DNA from: Rhodocyclaceae bacterium
GTDB lineage: Bacteria > Pseudomonadota > Gammaproteobacteria > Burkholderiales > Rhodocyclaceae
NCBI GenBank assembly: GCA_017444505.1
Contig: JAFSWK010000264.1
Span: 1-13,865 of the forward strand
DNA length: 13,865 nt
Direction of reading: 5' to 3'
Shown here: positions 1-6,879 of the stretch, piece by piece
Layout: each line of letters begins with the position of its first letter
How positions within the stretch are numbered: the stretch's first letter is position 1
The notes under the pieces: generated by a model
What the model was told of the DNA's origin: nothing
Database searches by the model: none
Seen by the model: only the letters and a program-made list of their open reading frames with translations
Translations under genes and position numbers: made by a program

Positions 1-447
1 ACGCCGCCGGATGCGGCGCTGTTTGCGGGCACAGCGCCGGTGTGGATTGCGCATGTGGCGGGCGCGAATGCCGCGCGCGCTGCGCGTTTGCAGGCGGCGG
101 GCGCGCAGTTGCTGGCGCTGCCGCCGACGCGCGCGGGGCAGGTGGATTTGCTCGCGCTCATGCAGGCGCTGGCGGCGCGGGAAATCAACGAAGTACATTC
201 GGAAGCGGGCGCGCGTTTGCATGGCGCGCTGCTGGCCGCAGGGCTGGCGGATGAGGTGCTCGCCTACGTTGCGCCCGTGCTGCTAGGCGATGCGGCGCGC
301 GCCGCGTGTGTGTTGCCGCAGTATGCGACGCTGGCGCAGGCACCGCGTCTGCATAATGCACAGTGGCGCGCCGTGGGCGAAGACATGCGTTTGCTGGCGC
401 AGACCGCGACGGGGGCGCAGTTTGCCCGTGGCGATTACGGGCAGTAG
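1..447 (+). CDS. ribD: RibD C-terminal reductase domain (5' end outside window)
   Basis: This is the last 148 codons of a gene that begins before the window; the frame is open from base 1 to TAG at 445-447. It matches the C-terminal reductase domain of RibD, which reduces the ribosylamino-pyrimidine intermediate of riboflavin synthesis with NADPH in the cytosol. The best evidence is the stretch around residues 62-90, which reads NEVHSEAGARLHGALLAAGL, then a DEVLAYVAPVLLG-like strand, and later the VGEDMRLLA ending typical of RibD_C. The N-terminal deaminase domain would lie upstream and cannot be seen, so a stand-alone reductase is not excluded. The 3' end overlaps the convergent DUF4124-type gene by 13 bases, so no terminator fits between them. 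Family assignment is firm; the bifunctional name is inferred. Confidence 0.85.
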   Translation, partial: TPPDAALFAGTAPVWIAHVAGANAARAARLQAAGAQLLALPPTRAGQVDLLALMQALAAREINEVHSEAGARLHGALLAAGLADEVLAYVAPVLLGDAARAACVLPQYATLAQAPRLHNAQWRAVGEDMRLLAQTATGAQFARGDYGQ

Positions 448-1058
448 CCGGGTTTGTAGACGAATTTGCCGAAAACGTCCTTGACGAACGACCCCTGACA
501 GGGGCGCGGCGGTTGCGGCTTCGGATGCGGGCGCGGACGCGGCGGCGGGGGCGGTGGGCGCATGTATTCCCAGCCGGGCGTGCCGTAATAGATGCTGTTG
601 TCGGTCTGGATGGTGGTTTTGCTTTCCGAAATGCCGCAGGCGGCGTTCATGCTGCGCAGGCGGATTTCCATCGTGCGGCGGTCGGCATCGCGGTCGTGCA
701 GCAATGCTTCATACGCCTCGCGCGCTTCCGTGCAGGCGGGCGTCTCCGATGGCAAGCGCGGCTGCGGCGCGGTGCGGCGGGCGGCAGCGGCGTTTTGCTG
801 GTCTTTCAGGTGTTGCACTTCGCGCTGCAAACGTTCAATTTCCGCCTGCGCCGCCCGCGCGCGGGCATCGCTGGTGTCGATTTCGTTGGGATGCAAAATG
901 ATTTCGCCGCCCTTGCCGCCGGGTTCGGAACAGGGCTGGTCGGAATAGGTGATGCGCTTGCCGTCGGCACTGGGACAGCGCCAGAAGCGGTTTTCTTCGG
1001 CGTGCGCAACCGTGGCGGTGGCGACAAGCAAAACGGCGAGGGCAAGGCGGCGGTGCAT
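435..1058 (-). CDS. Secreted DUF4124-type protein with coiled coil and proline-rich tail
   Basis: A 207-residue protein of unknown function. Residues 1-20 form a signal peptide ending AHA, so export to the periplasm or envelope is expected. Residues 22-43 (NRFWRCPSADGKRITYSDQPC) fit the DUF4124 pattern of a short aromatic strand followed by DGK-x-TYSDQPC. Residues 62-90 are charged and heptad-like (probable coiled coil). Residues 168-186 are almost entirely Pro, Arg, His and Lys. The C-terminus (187-207) ends VYKPGYCP. The mature part has six cysteines (28, 43, 109, 141, 187, 206), enough for three disulfides. The start at 1058 is chosen because GAGGAAG lies just upstream and the signal peptide begins there; a longer in-frame reading from 1181 would run into argJ. 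The gene follows argJ by 10 bases and is probably co-transcribed, without an obvious functional link. Confidence 0.8.
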   Translation of the reverse strand: MHRRLALAVLLVATATVAHAEENRFWRCPSADGKRITYSDQPCSEPGGKGGEIILHPNEIDTSDARARAAQAEIERLQREVQHLKDQQNAAAARRTAPQPRLPSETPACTEAREAYEALLHDRDADRRTMEIRLRSMNAACGISESKTTIQTDNSIYYGTPGWEYMRPPPPPPRPRPHPKPQPPRPCQGSFVKDVFGKFVYKPGYCP

Positions 1059-1068
1059 GGCGGCTTCC

Positions 1069-2307
1069 TCAACTGCGGTAGTCGGCGTTGATTTTGACGT
1101 AATCGTAAGAAAGGTCACAGGTCCAGATGGTGGCTTCCTTGATGCCGCGCCCCAGGTCGATGCGGATGATGGGTTCGGCATCTTGCAGGATGCGCGCGCC
1201 GTCTTCCTCGCGGTAGCCCGAGGCGATGCCGCCGCCTTCGCTCACCAGCACGGATTCGCGCGGATTGCCCAGCCACAGCCGCAGGCGGCTGGTGTCGAGG
1301 TCACCAATGCCAGCGTAGCCGACGGCGGCCAGAATGCGCCCCAGGTTCGGGTCGGACGCGAAAAAGGCGGTTTTTACCAGCGGCGAATGGCCGACGGCGT
1401 AAGCCACTTGTCGGCATTCTTCGCGGCTCAGTCCGCCCTCAATCTGCACCGTGATGAATTTGGTCGCCCCCTCGCCATCGCGCACGATGGCCTGTGCCAG
1501 CTCTTGCGCGATGCCGTTCAAGGCCACTTGCAGGGCGCGCGCGGCGGCGCTGTTGATGGAAGTGATTTCCGGCAGGCGGCTTTGCCCGCTGGCGAGGACG
1601 ACGAAGGAATCGTTGGTGGAAGTGTCGCCATCGACGGTGATGCTGTTGAACGAATCGGCCACGGCGGTGCGCGTCATCGCTTCCAGCACGGGTTGGCTGA
1701 TGGCGGCATCACAGGCCACGAAGCCGAGCATGGTGGCCATGTTCGGACGAATCATGCCCGCGCCTTTGCTCATGCCGGTGAGCGTAATCGTGTGCCCGTC
1801 AATTTCCACGCGCCGCGAGGCGGCCTTGGCGACGGTGTCCGTGGTCATGATGGCGTGGGCGGCGTCAAACCAGCCATCGGCGCGCAAATTGGCCTGCGCA
1901 GCGGGCAAGCCCGCAATCAGCCGGTCGACGGGCAACGGTTCTAGAATCACGCCGGTGGAAAACGGCAGCACGGCCTGCGCATCGCAGCCGAGCAGCACGG
2001 CGACGGCTTCGCAGGTGAGATTCGCGTGCTGCAAACCCGCTTCACCCGTGCCCGCGTTGGCGATGCCGGTGTTGATGACCAGCGCGCGCGGCGAAGTCGC
2101 CGCCAGATGCGCGCGACATACCTGCACAGGCGCGGCGCAAAAGCGGTTTTGCGTAAACACGCCCGCAGCCCGCGCGCCGGGCGCCAGTTCAATCAAGGTC
2201 AGGTCGCGCCGGTTTGCCTTGCGGATACCGGCTTCGGCAACCCCAAGACGGACACCGGGCACGGGGAAGAGTTCAGCAGCAGCAGGTGTGGCGTAGTTGA
2301 CAGGCAT
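1069..2307 (-). CDS. argJ: Bifunctional ornithine acetyltransferase / N-acetylglutamate synthase
   Basis: ArgJ moves the acetyl group from N-acetylornithine to glutamate and, in bifunctional forms, also makes N-acetylglutamate from acetyl-CoA, giving the cyclic arginine pathway. The 412-residue length fits the family. The precursor cleaves itself before a threonine nucleophile: residues 181-194 read KGAGMIRPNMATML, placing the nucleophile at Thr192. The oxyanion-hole Thr-Gly is at 118-119 (PFSTG), DGEGATK is at 277-283, and the C-terminus INADYRS is typical. One oddity is NTGIANAGTG at 79-88, where most relatives have NTGNANA. The start at 2307 gives the usual N-terminus, although the ribosome site is weak. 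The secA terminator lies upstream, so argJ probably has its own promoter. Whether the protein is mono- or bifunctional cannot be read from sequence alone. Confidence 0.95.
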   Translation of the reverse strand: MPVNYATPAAAELFPVPGVRLGVAEAGIRKANRRDLTLIELAPGARAAGVFTQNRFCAAPVQVCRAHLAATSPRALVINTGIANAGTGEAGLQHANLTCEAVAVLLGCDAQAVLPFSTGVILEPLPVDRLIAGLPAAQANLRADGWFDAAHAIMTTDTVAKAASRRVEIDGHTITLTGMSKGAGMIRPNMATMLGFVACDAAISQPVLEAMTRTAVADSFNSITVDGDTSTNDSFVVLASGQSRLPEITSINSAAARALQVALNGIAQELAQAIVRDGEGATKFITVQIEGGLSREECRQVAYAVGHSPLVKTAFFASDPNLGRILAAVGYAGIGDLDTSRLRLWLGNPRESVLVSEGGGIASGYREEDGARILQDAEPIIRIDLGRGIKEATIWTCDLSYDYVKINADYRS

Positions 2308-2335
2308 GGCGGGAATTCCGTGAAAGGGCGGGGAA

Positions 2336-2360
2336 GAATCCCACGATTGTCGCAGGATTC
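2336..2360. promoter_or_regulatory. Inverted repeat upstream of argJ (possible operator or 5'-UTR hairpin)
   Basis: The arms GAATCC (2336-2341) and GGATTC (2355-2360) are perfect inverted copies separated by 13 bases, about 30 bases before the argJ start, in the gap between the secA terminator and argJ. On the argJ strand a weak TTGAAT/GATTCT promoter-like pair overlaps them. It does not match the ArgR box. Six-base arms are short, so this is only a candidate site. Confidence 0.25.
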
Positions 2361-2398
2361 AACGCGCTTGCGGGGAAAAACGCGGTGCGGCAACAGAC

Positions 2399-2426
2399 AA
2401 AAAACAGGGCGCGGTGGGCGCCCTGT
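2399..2426 (-). terminator. Rho-independent terminator of secA
   Basis: Read on the minus strand, just after the secA stop, ACAGGGCGC and GCGCCCTGT form a perfect 9-bp GC-rich stem around a 5-base loop (2413-2417), followed at once by six T residues (2404-2399). This is a textbook intrinsic terminator. Its position 4 bases past the secA stop separates secA transcription from argJ. Confidence 0.93.
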
Positions 2427-2430
2427 GGGG

Positions 2431-5148
2431 TTAGTTGAGTTTGCCGTGGCAGTGTTTGTATTTCTTGCCGGAACCGCAGGGGCAGGGTTCGTTGCGTCCG
2501 GGGCGCGGACCGGCGGGCAGGGCGTTGTTTGCGGCGGCGGCTTCGTCGCCCGCGCCGCTGCCGTCGTCGTGCCGGTATTGCATGTGGGTGGGCGCGGCGG
2601 GGGCGGGGGCTTCTTCCAGTTGCTCTTCGGTGCGCAGTTGCACGGTAAACAGCAGTTTGGTCACGTCGCGCTGGATGTTTTCCAGCAAAATGCCAAACAG
2701 TTCAAAGGCTTCGCGCTTGTATTCCTGCTTGGGGTTTTTCTGCGCGTAGCCGCGCAGGTGAATGCCTTGACGCAGGTGGTCGAGCGCGGCGATGTGTTCG
2801 CGCCAGTGCGTGTCCATGCTTTGCAGCATGACGTTGCGCTCAAACTGCCGCCAGGCGGAAATTTCCGGAATGACGGAGATTTTGTCGGCATAGGCTTGGG
2901 CGGCAATGTCGAGAATGCGCTTGAGGATGGCTTCGTCGTCAATGCTCGGTTCATCCTTGAGCCATTGCGCGATGGGCAGCGGCAGCAGGAATTCGGAGGC
3001 GAGCGTTTTTTCCAGCGCGGGGATGTCCCATTGTTCTTCCACGCTGTCGGCAGGCACGAAAGTGCGGAAGGTGTCGGTGAAGACCGATTCGCGCATGGCG
3101 GTGATGGTGTCGGCGATTTCGTCGGCATCCAGGATTTCGTTGCGCTGCTTGTAGATGGCGTGGCGCTGGTCGTTGGCGACGTCGTCGTATTCGAGCAGTT
3201 GCTTGCGGATGTCGAAGTTGCGCTGTTCGACCTTGTGTTGCGCCGATTCCAGCGAGCGCGTGACCATGCCGGCTTCGATGGCTTCGCCTTCGGGCAGTTT
3301 GAGGTGCACCATGATGGCGTTGAGACGCTCACCGCCAAAGATTTTCATCAGCGGGTCTTCCACGGAAAGATAGAAGCGGCTGGAACCGGGGTCGCCCTGA
3401 CGACCGGCACGGCCTCGGAGCTGGTTGTCGATGCGGCGCGATTCGTGGCGTTCGGTGCCGATGATGTGCAGCCCGCCAGCTTTCAGGACCTGGTCGTGCA
3501 GGCGCAGCCAGTCGGCGCGCAGGGCTTCGATGCGCTCGGCTTTTTGCTCGTCCGTGAGACTTTCGTCTTGCTGGACGGCGGCGATGTCGCCTTCAATGTT
3601 GCCGCCCAGCACGATGTCGGTGCCGCGTCCGGCCATGTTGGTGGCGATGGTGATGACGCCGGGACGCCCGGCCTGCGCGACAATGGCCGCTTCGCGGTCG
3701 TGCTGTTTGGCGTTCAGCACCTGGTGTTCCATCTTGCGCTTTTTCAGTTCGCCAGAGAGGAATTCGTTGATTTCAATGGAGGTGGTGCCGACCAGCACGG
3801 GCTGGCCGCGTTCCACGCAATCCTGAATGTCGGCAATGACTTGCGCCCATTTTTCTTTCGCGGTGCGATAGACCTTGTCGTTGTGGTCTTGCCGGCACAT
3901 CGGGCGGTTGGTGGGGACGATGACAGTTTCCAGCCCGTAAATCTGGTGAAACTCGAAGGCTTCGGTGTCTGCCGTGCCGGTCATGCCCGCGAGTTTGTCG
4001 TACATGCGGAAATAGTTCTGGAAGGTGATGGAGGCAAGCGTCTGGTTCTCCGCGCGGATTTCCACGCCTTCCTTGGCTTCCACGGCCTGATGCAGCCCTT
4101 CCGACCAGCGGCGACCGGCCATCAGGCGTCCGGTAAATTCGTCGACGATGATGACTTCGTTGTTCTGCACCACGTAGTGCTGGTCTTTGTGGAACAGGGT
4201 GTGCGCGCGCAAGGCGGCGTAGAGGTGGTGAATGAGGATGATGTGGGAAGGGTCGTAGAGGCTGGCACCGGCGGGCAGCAGACCGGCTTCGGTAAGCAGG
4301 TTTTCCACGTACTCGTGACCTTGCTCGGTGAGCAGCACCTGACGGCTTTTGAGGTCCAGCGTGTAGTCGCCCGGGCGGGTGACGTCGTCGCCTTCGCCTT
4401 CTTGCTGGGTGAGCAGCGGCGGGATGTGGTTGAGTTTGAGGTACAGGTCGGTGCGGTCTTCGGCCTGACCAGAAATGATGAGCGGCGTGCGCGCTTCGTC
4501 AATGAGGATGGAGTCGACTTCGTCGACGATGGCATAGGCCAGACCGCGCTGGACGCGCTCGCGCGGGCTGTACACCATGTTGTCGCGCAGGTAGTCAAAG
4601 CCGAATTCGTTGTTCGTGCCATAGGTGATGTCGGCGGCGTAGGCGGCCTGCTTTTCGGCGTGGCTCAGGCGCGAGAGGTTGCAGCCGGTGGTCATGCCGA
4701 GAAAGCCGTAAATGCGCCCCATCCATTCGGCGTCGCGGCTGGCCAGATAATCGTTGACGGTGACGATGTGCACGCCCCTGCCGGTGAGCGCGTTGAGATA
4801 GGCGGGCAGGGTGGCGACCAAGGTTTTGCCTTCGCCGGTGCGCATTTCGGAAATCTTGCCGTCATTCAAGACCATGCCGCCGATGAGCTGCACGTCAAAG
4901 TGACGCATGTTGTGCACCCGCTTGGCGGCTTCGCGCACCACGGCGAAGGCTTCGGGCAGCAGTTGCTGGAGCGTCTCGCCGTTGTGATAGCGGGTTTGAA
5001 ATTCGATGGTTTTGGCGGCCAGCGCGCCGTCATCGAGCGCGGCGATGGTGGGTTCCAGCGCGTTGATGCGGCGCACGACCTGCGAATACTGGCGAATCAG
5101 GCGGTCGTTGCGGCTGCCAAAGATTCTCTTGAAGAAACCGGAAATCAT
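2431..5148 (-). CDS. secA: Preprotein translocase ATPase SecA
   Basis: SecA is the motor ATPase that pushes unfolded preproteins through SecYEG at the inner membrane. The protein is 905 residues, normal for the family. Visible landmarks in order: N-terminal MISGFFKRIFGSRNDR; Walker A MRTGEGKT at 102-109 (Lys108); TYGTNNEFGFDYLRDNM near 175-191; Walker B DEVD at 209-212; the GMTGTAD motif and NMAGRGTDIVLGG in the second nucleotide-binding fold; RRIDNQLRGRAGRQGDPGSSRF; and a C-terminal zinc finger CPCGSGKKYKHCH (Cys889, Cys891, Cys900, His901), the SecB/ribosome-binding tail. The start at 5148 is set by the conserved N-terminus; the frame stays open upstream to 5580 but that part is not SecA-like. 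The gene is divergent from dciA and ends in a strong terminator. No secM-type leader is visible. Confidence 0.98.
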   Translation of the reverse strand: MISGFFKRIFGSRNDRLIRQYSQVVRRINALEPTIAALDDGALAAKTIEFQTRYHNGETLQQLLPEAFAVVREAAKRVHNMRHFDVQLIGGMVLNDGKISEMRTGEGKTLVATLPAYLNALTGRGVHIVTVNDYLASRDAEWMGRIYGFLGMTTGCNLSRLSHAEKQAAYAADITYGTNNEFGFDYLRDNMVYSPRERVQRGLAYAIVDEVDSILIDEARTPLIISGQAEDRTDLYLKLNHIPPLLTQQEGEGDDVTRPGDYTLDLKSRQVLLTEQGHEYVENLLTEAGLLPAGASLYDPSHIILIHHLYAALRAHTLFHKDQHYVVQNNEVIIVDEFTGRLMAGRRWSEGLHQAVEAKEGVEIRAENQTLASITFQNYFRMYDKLAGMTGTADTEAFEFHQIYGLETVIVPTNRPMCRQDHNDKVYRTAKEKWAQVIADIQDCVERGQPVLVGTTSIEINEFLSGELKKRKMEHQVLNAKQHDREAAIVAQAGRPGVITIATNMAGRGTDIVLGGNIEGDIAAVQQDESLTDEQKAERIEALRADWLRLHDQVLKAGGLHIIGTERHESRRIDNQLRGRAGRQGDPGSSRFYLSVEDPLMKIFGGERLNAIMVHLKLPEGEAIEAGMVTRSLESAQHKVEQRNFDIRKQLLEYDDVANDQRHAIYKQRNEILDADEIADTITAMRESVFTDTFRTFVPADSVEEQWDIPALEKTLASEFLLPLPIAQWLKDEPSIDDEAILKRILDIAAQAYADKISVIPEISAWRQFERNVMLQSMDTHWREHIAALDHLRQGIHLRGYAQKNPKQEYKREAFELFGILLENIQRDVTKLLFTVQLRTEEQLEEAPAPAAPTHMQYRHDDGSGAGDEAAAANNALPAGPRPGRNEPCPCGSGKKYKHCHGKLN

Positions 5149-5180
5149 GTCGGTACGAAAGTGAACTGTAAAAACGCGTA

Positions 5181-5189
5181 ATTTTAGCA
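5181..5189 (-). promoter_or_regulatory. Candidate extended -10 promoter element for secA
   Basis: On the minus strand the bases read TGC-TAAAAT, an extended -10 element (TGn plus five of six consensus bases), placed so that transcription would start about 25 bases before the secA ATG. No good -35 lies at the right distance, as is usual for extended -10 promoters. It is the most AT-rich spot in the secA/dciA gap. Prediction only. Confidence 0.45.
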
Positions 5190-5192
5190 CGC

Positions 5193-5205
5193 GGCACTTC
5201 GTGCC
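5193..5205. promoter_or_regulatory. GGCAC-TTC-GTGCC inverted repeat in secA/dciA gap
   Basis: A perfect 5-bp inverted repeat with a 3-base centre, whose flanks (GCG / CGC) extend the symmetry imperfectly. It lies directly upstream of the candidate secA -10, where a regulator could act on both divergent genes. It could equally be a chance palindrome in GC-rich DNA. Confidence 0.3.
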
Positions 5206-5277
5206 CGCTTTGCGTTTGCGGGTAGTATTGGCGCACGGTGCCGAAAAAACGGCGGGTTCAGGCAGGAGGCCAGCAGC

Positions 5278-5730
5278 ATGGCGCGCGATGTACGGACGGT
5301 AATCGAAGAAGAGTCTTCGCTGGCGGCGATGCGCGCCGAGGTGCGCCGGTTGCGGCAGGTACAGGCGGCGCTGCGTCCGCTGTTGCCCTTGCCGATGCGC
5401 GACGGCGTGCGCGTGGGGCGCATCCGCGCGGGCGTGCTGACGTTGCGCACGCACAGCAATGCGATGGCGGCGAAACTGCGGCAGATGGCGGGCACGCTGC
5501 GCGATGGCTTGATTGCGCAGGGCGTGCTGGTGGATGACGTGCGGGTGCAGGTGAAGGCCGCGCCGGAGAGGGAAACGCATGAGACGGCGCGCGAAGCCGC
5601 TCCGCGTGTGCTGGGCGCGCGCACGCGCGCGCGCTTGCAGGCGTGGGCGGCGTCTTTGCCGCAGGACGATGGAATGCGCCGGGCGCTGGAAGGATTGTTG
5701 GCGACGGCGCGCTCAGACAATGAGCAATAG
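5278..5730 (+). CDS. dciA: DUF721 / DciA-type protein, replicative helicase loader family
   Basis: A 150-residue cytosolic protein of the DUF721 family. DciA is the ancestral bacterial partner that helps load the replicative helicase DnaB where the phage-derived loader DnaC is absent. The recognisable part is residues 18-85: a basic helix (RAEVRRLRQVQAALRPLLP), then RVGRIRAGVLTLRTHSNAMAAKLRQM, the DUF721 strand-turn-helix pattern of 'G-x-L-x-L-x-x-x-(S/N)-x-x-x-A-x-x-L-R'. The remainder (95-150) is Arg/Ala-rich and poorly conserved. A strong AGGAGG site (5264-5269), 8 bases before the ATG, fixes the start. The location beside secA and lpxC is common for DUF721 genes in proteobacteria. The 3' end overlaps the convergent small membrane gene by 18 bases. 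The family is fairly clear; helicase loading is inferred from characterised relatives. Confidence 0.75.
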   Translation: MARDVRTVIEEESSLAAMRAEVRRLRQVQAALRPLLPLPMRDGVRVGRIRAGVLTLRTHSNAMAAKLRQMAGTLRDGLIAQGVLVDDVRVQVKAAPERETHETAREAAPRVLGARTRARLQAWAASLPQDDGMRRALEGLLATARSDNEQ

Positions 5731-5898
5731 CCGTTCCATGACCAGCAGCAGCAAAATTGCGCCGACCACGACCAGCCCGAGACGGAAAAACAGCCAGGCC
5801 AGCCGCCGGTATTGCGCGGTGCCGGTAATCATCCAGGCAAACAGGGAACAGACCGTGCAGGCCAGCACGAAAATGCCGGCCAGACGCAAAATCAGCAT
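5713..5898 (-). CDS. Small two-helix inner-membrane protein downstream of lpxC
   Basis: A 61-residue hydrophobic protein of unknown function. It has two predicted membrane segments, about residues 3-25 and 32-57, joined by a short loop containing TGTAQYRR, so both ends probably lie on the same side of the membrane. Its ATG overlaps the lpxC stop as ATGCTGA (5892-5898), which suggests translation coupled to lpxC. Its own stop lies inside the 3' end of the convergent dciA gene. Similar 60-70 residue two-helix proteins near lpxC/secA occur in betaproteobacteria as far as I recall, but I know of no assigned role. The hydrophobicity pattern, start overlap and absence of any other gene on 5731-5891 support it as real. 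A role in the envelope or LPS would be guesswork. Confidence 0.7.
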   Translation of the reverse strand: MLILRLAGIFVLACTVCSLFAWMITGTAQYRRLAWLFFRLGLVVVGAILLLLVMERLLLIV

Positions 5899-6842
5899 GG
5901 CGTGGCTTCGGGGGCGAGCACCGGCGGCAGCAAGGTTTCAAATGCCTGCCGGATGGCCGCCGGGGTGTGCGCCGCGTCGGTGAATTCGACGATTTCCCAG
6001 GCGCTTTGGTCTTCCAGCAAGGCGCGCAGCACCTGATTATTCATGGCGTGACCGGCCTTGTAGGCGGTGTAGGCGGCCAGCAACGGGTGGCCGCAGAGGT
6101 AGAGGTCGCCAATCGCATCGAGCGCCTTGTGGCGGACGAATTCGTCGGCATAGCGCAAGCCTTCGGCGTTGAGGATGCGGTATTCGTCAAGCACGATGGC
6201 GTTGTCCAGACTGCCGCCCAGCGCCAGACCGTTGGCGCGCAGCAGTTCGACTTCGTGCGCGAAACCGAAAGTGCGGGCGCGGGCAACGTCGCGCCCGTAG
6301 GCGTGCTGCGCGAAGTCGATGCTCACGCGGGTTTCGGTGGCGGCAATCGCGGGGTGGTCAAAAGCGATGGTGAAATCCAGCCGGAAGCCTTCGTGCGGGG
6401 CAAGCTGCACCCATTTGTCGTCTTCTTCGATGCGGATGGTCTTTTTGACGCGCAGGAGTTTTTTCGCTGCGGGCTGCTCAACAATGCCCGCCGAACGCAG
6501 CAGATAGACGAAGGGGGCGGCGCTGCCATCCAGAATGGGAATTTCGGGGGCGTTGACCGAGATGTTGAGGTTGTCGATGCCTTGCCCGGCAAGCGCCGAC
6601 ATGAGGTGTTCGACCGTGCCAATCTTGATGCCTTCGGCGGTTTGCAGGCCGGAACACAAGCGGGTGTCGCACACGGCGTAGGGGTCTGCGGGCAGACGCA
6701 CGGGCGGGGTGAAATCGTCGCGGTAAAAGACGATGCCGGTATTGACCGGAGCGGGGCGCAGGCTCAGGCGCACGCGCTGGCCGCTGTGCAGGCCGATGCC
6801 GGTGGTCTCGATGGGGGTTTGAATGGTGCGCTGACGGATCAT
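5892..6842 (-). CDS. lpxC: UDP-3-O-acyl-N-acetylglucosamine deacetylase
   Basis: LpxC is the zinc-dependent deacetylase that catalyses the first committed step of lipid A synthesis in the cytosol. It is 316 residues, against about 305 in E. coli. The zinc ligands are in place: His79 in EHLMSALAG, and His238 and Asp242 in EFVRHKALDAIGDL. The active-site Glu78 and the general-acid His265 (AYKAGHAMNNQ) are also present, as are the N-terminal RQRTIQTPIETTGIGLHSG and Cys63. The start at 6842 gives the normal N-terminus; a weak GGGAC site precedes it. LpxC is usually found after ftsZ at the end of the division cluster, but here it follows htpX. It ends in a 7-base overlap with a small membrane gene. 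The C-terminal tail, which in E. coli is recognised by FtsH, is different here (LAPEATPC), so turnover control may differ. Confidence 0.97.
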   Translation of the reverse strand: MIRQRTIQTPIETTGIGLHSGQRVRLSLRPAPVNTGIVFYRDDFTPPVRLPADPYAVCDTRLCSGLQTAEGIKIGTVEHLMSALAGQGIDNLNISVNAPEIPILDGSAAPFVYLLRSAGIVEQPAAKKLLRVKKTIRIEEDDKWVQLAPHEGFRLDFTIAFDHPAIAATETRVSIDFAQHAYGRDVARARTFGFAHEVELLRANGLALGGSLDNAIVLDEYRILNAEGLRYADEFVRHKALDAIGDLYLCGHPLLAAYTAYKAGHAMNNQVLRALLEDQSAWEIVEFTDAAHTPAAIRQAFETLLPPVLAPEATPC

Positions 6843-6879
6843 GGGGTGTCCCGTTCGTTGTTGGTTACGCTCGCAGGTT

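Noticed and set aside
1..484. Other plus-strand frames at the window start (from 11, 42 and 290)
   Set aside because: They are Arg- or Ala/Gly-rich shadows of the RibD frame, which alone shows family motifs.
2026..5181. A 1051-codon open frame antisense to secA
   Set aside because: It mirrors the unambiguous secA frame; long antisense frames are expected in GC-rich DNA with few A/T-starting stop triplets. Its translation is low-complexity (Gly, Val, Asp, Phe) and resembles no family.
5240..5253. GCCG-A6-CGGC as a terminator or stem
   Set aside because: The stem is only 4 bp and there is no T-run after it on either strand; it sits upstream of genes, not downstream.
5149..5580. N-terminal extension of secA by 144 codons
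   Set aside because: The conserved SecA N-terminus starts at 5148, and the extension would overlap dciA on the opposite strand with His/Arg-rich sequence unlike SecA.
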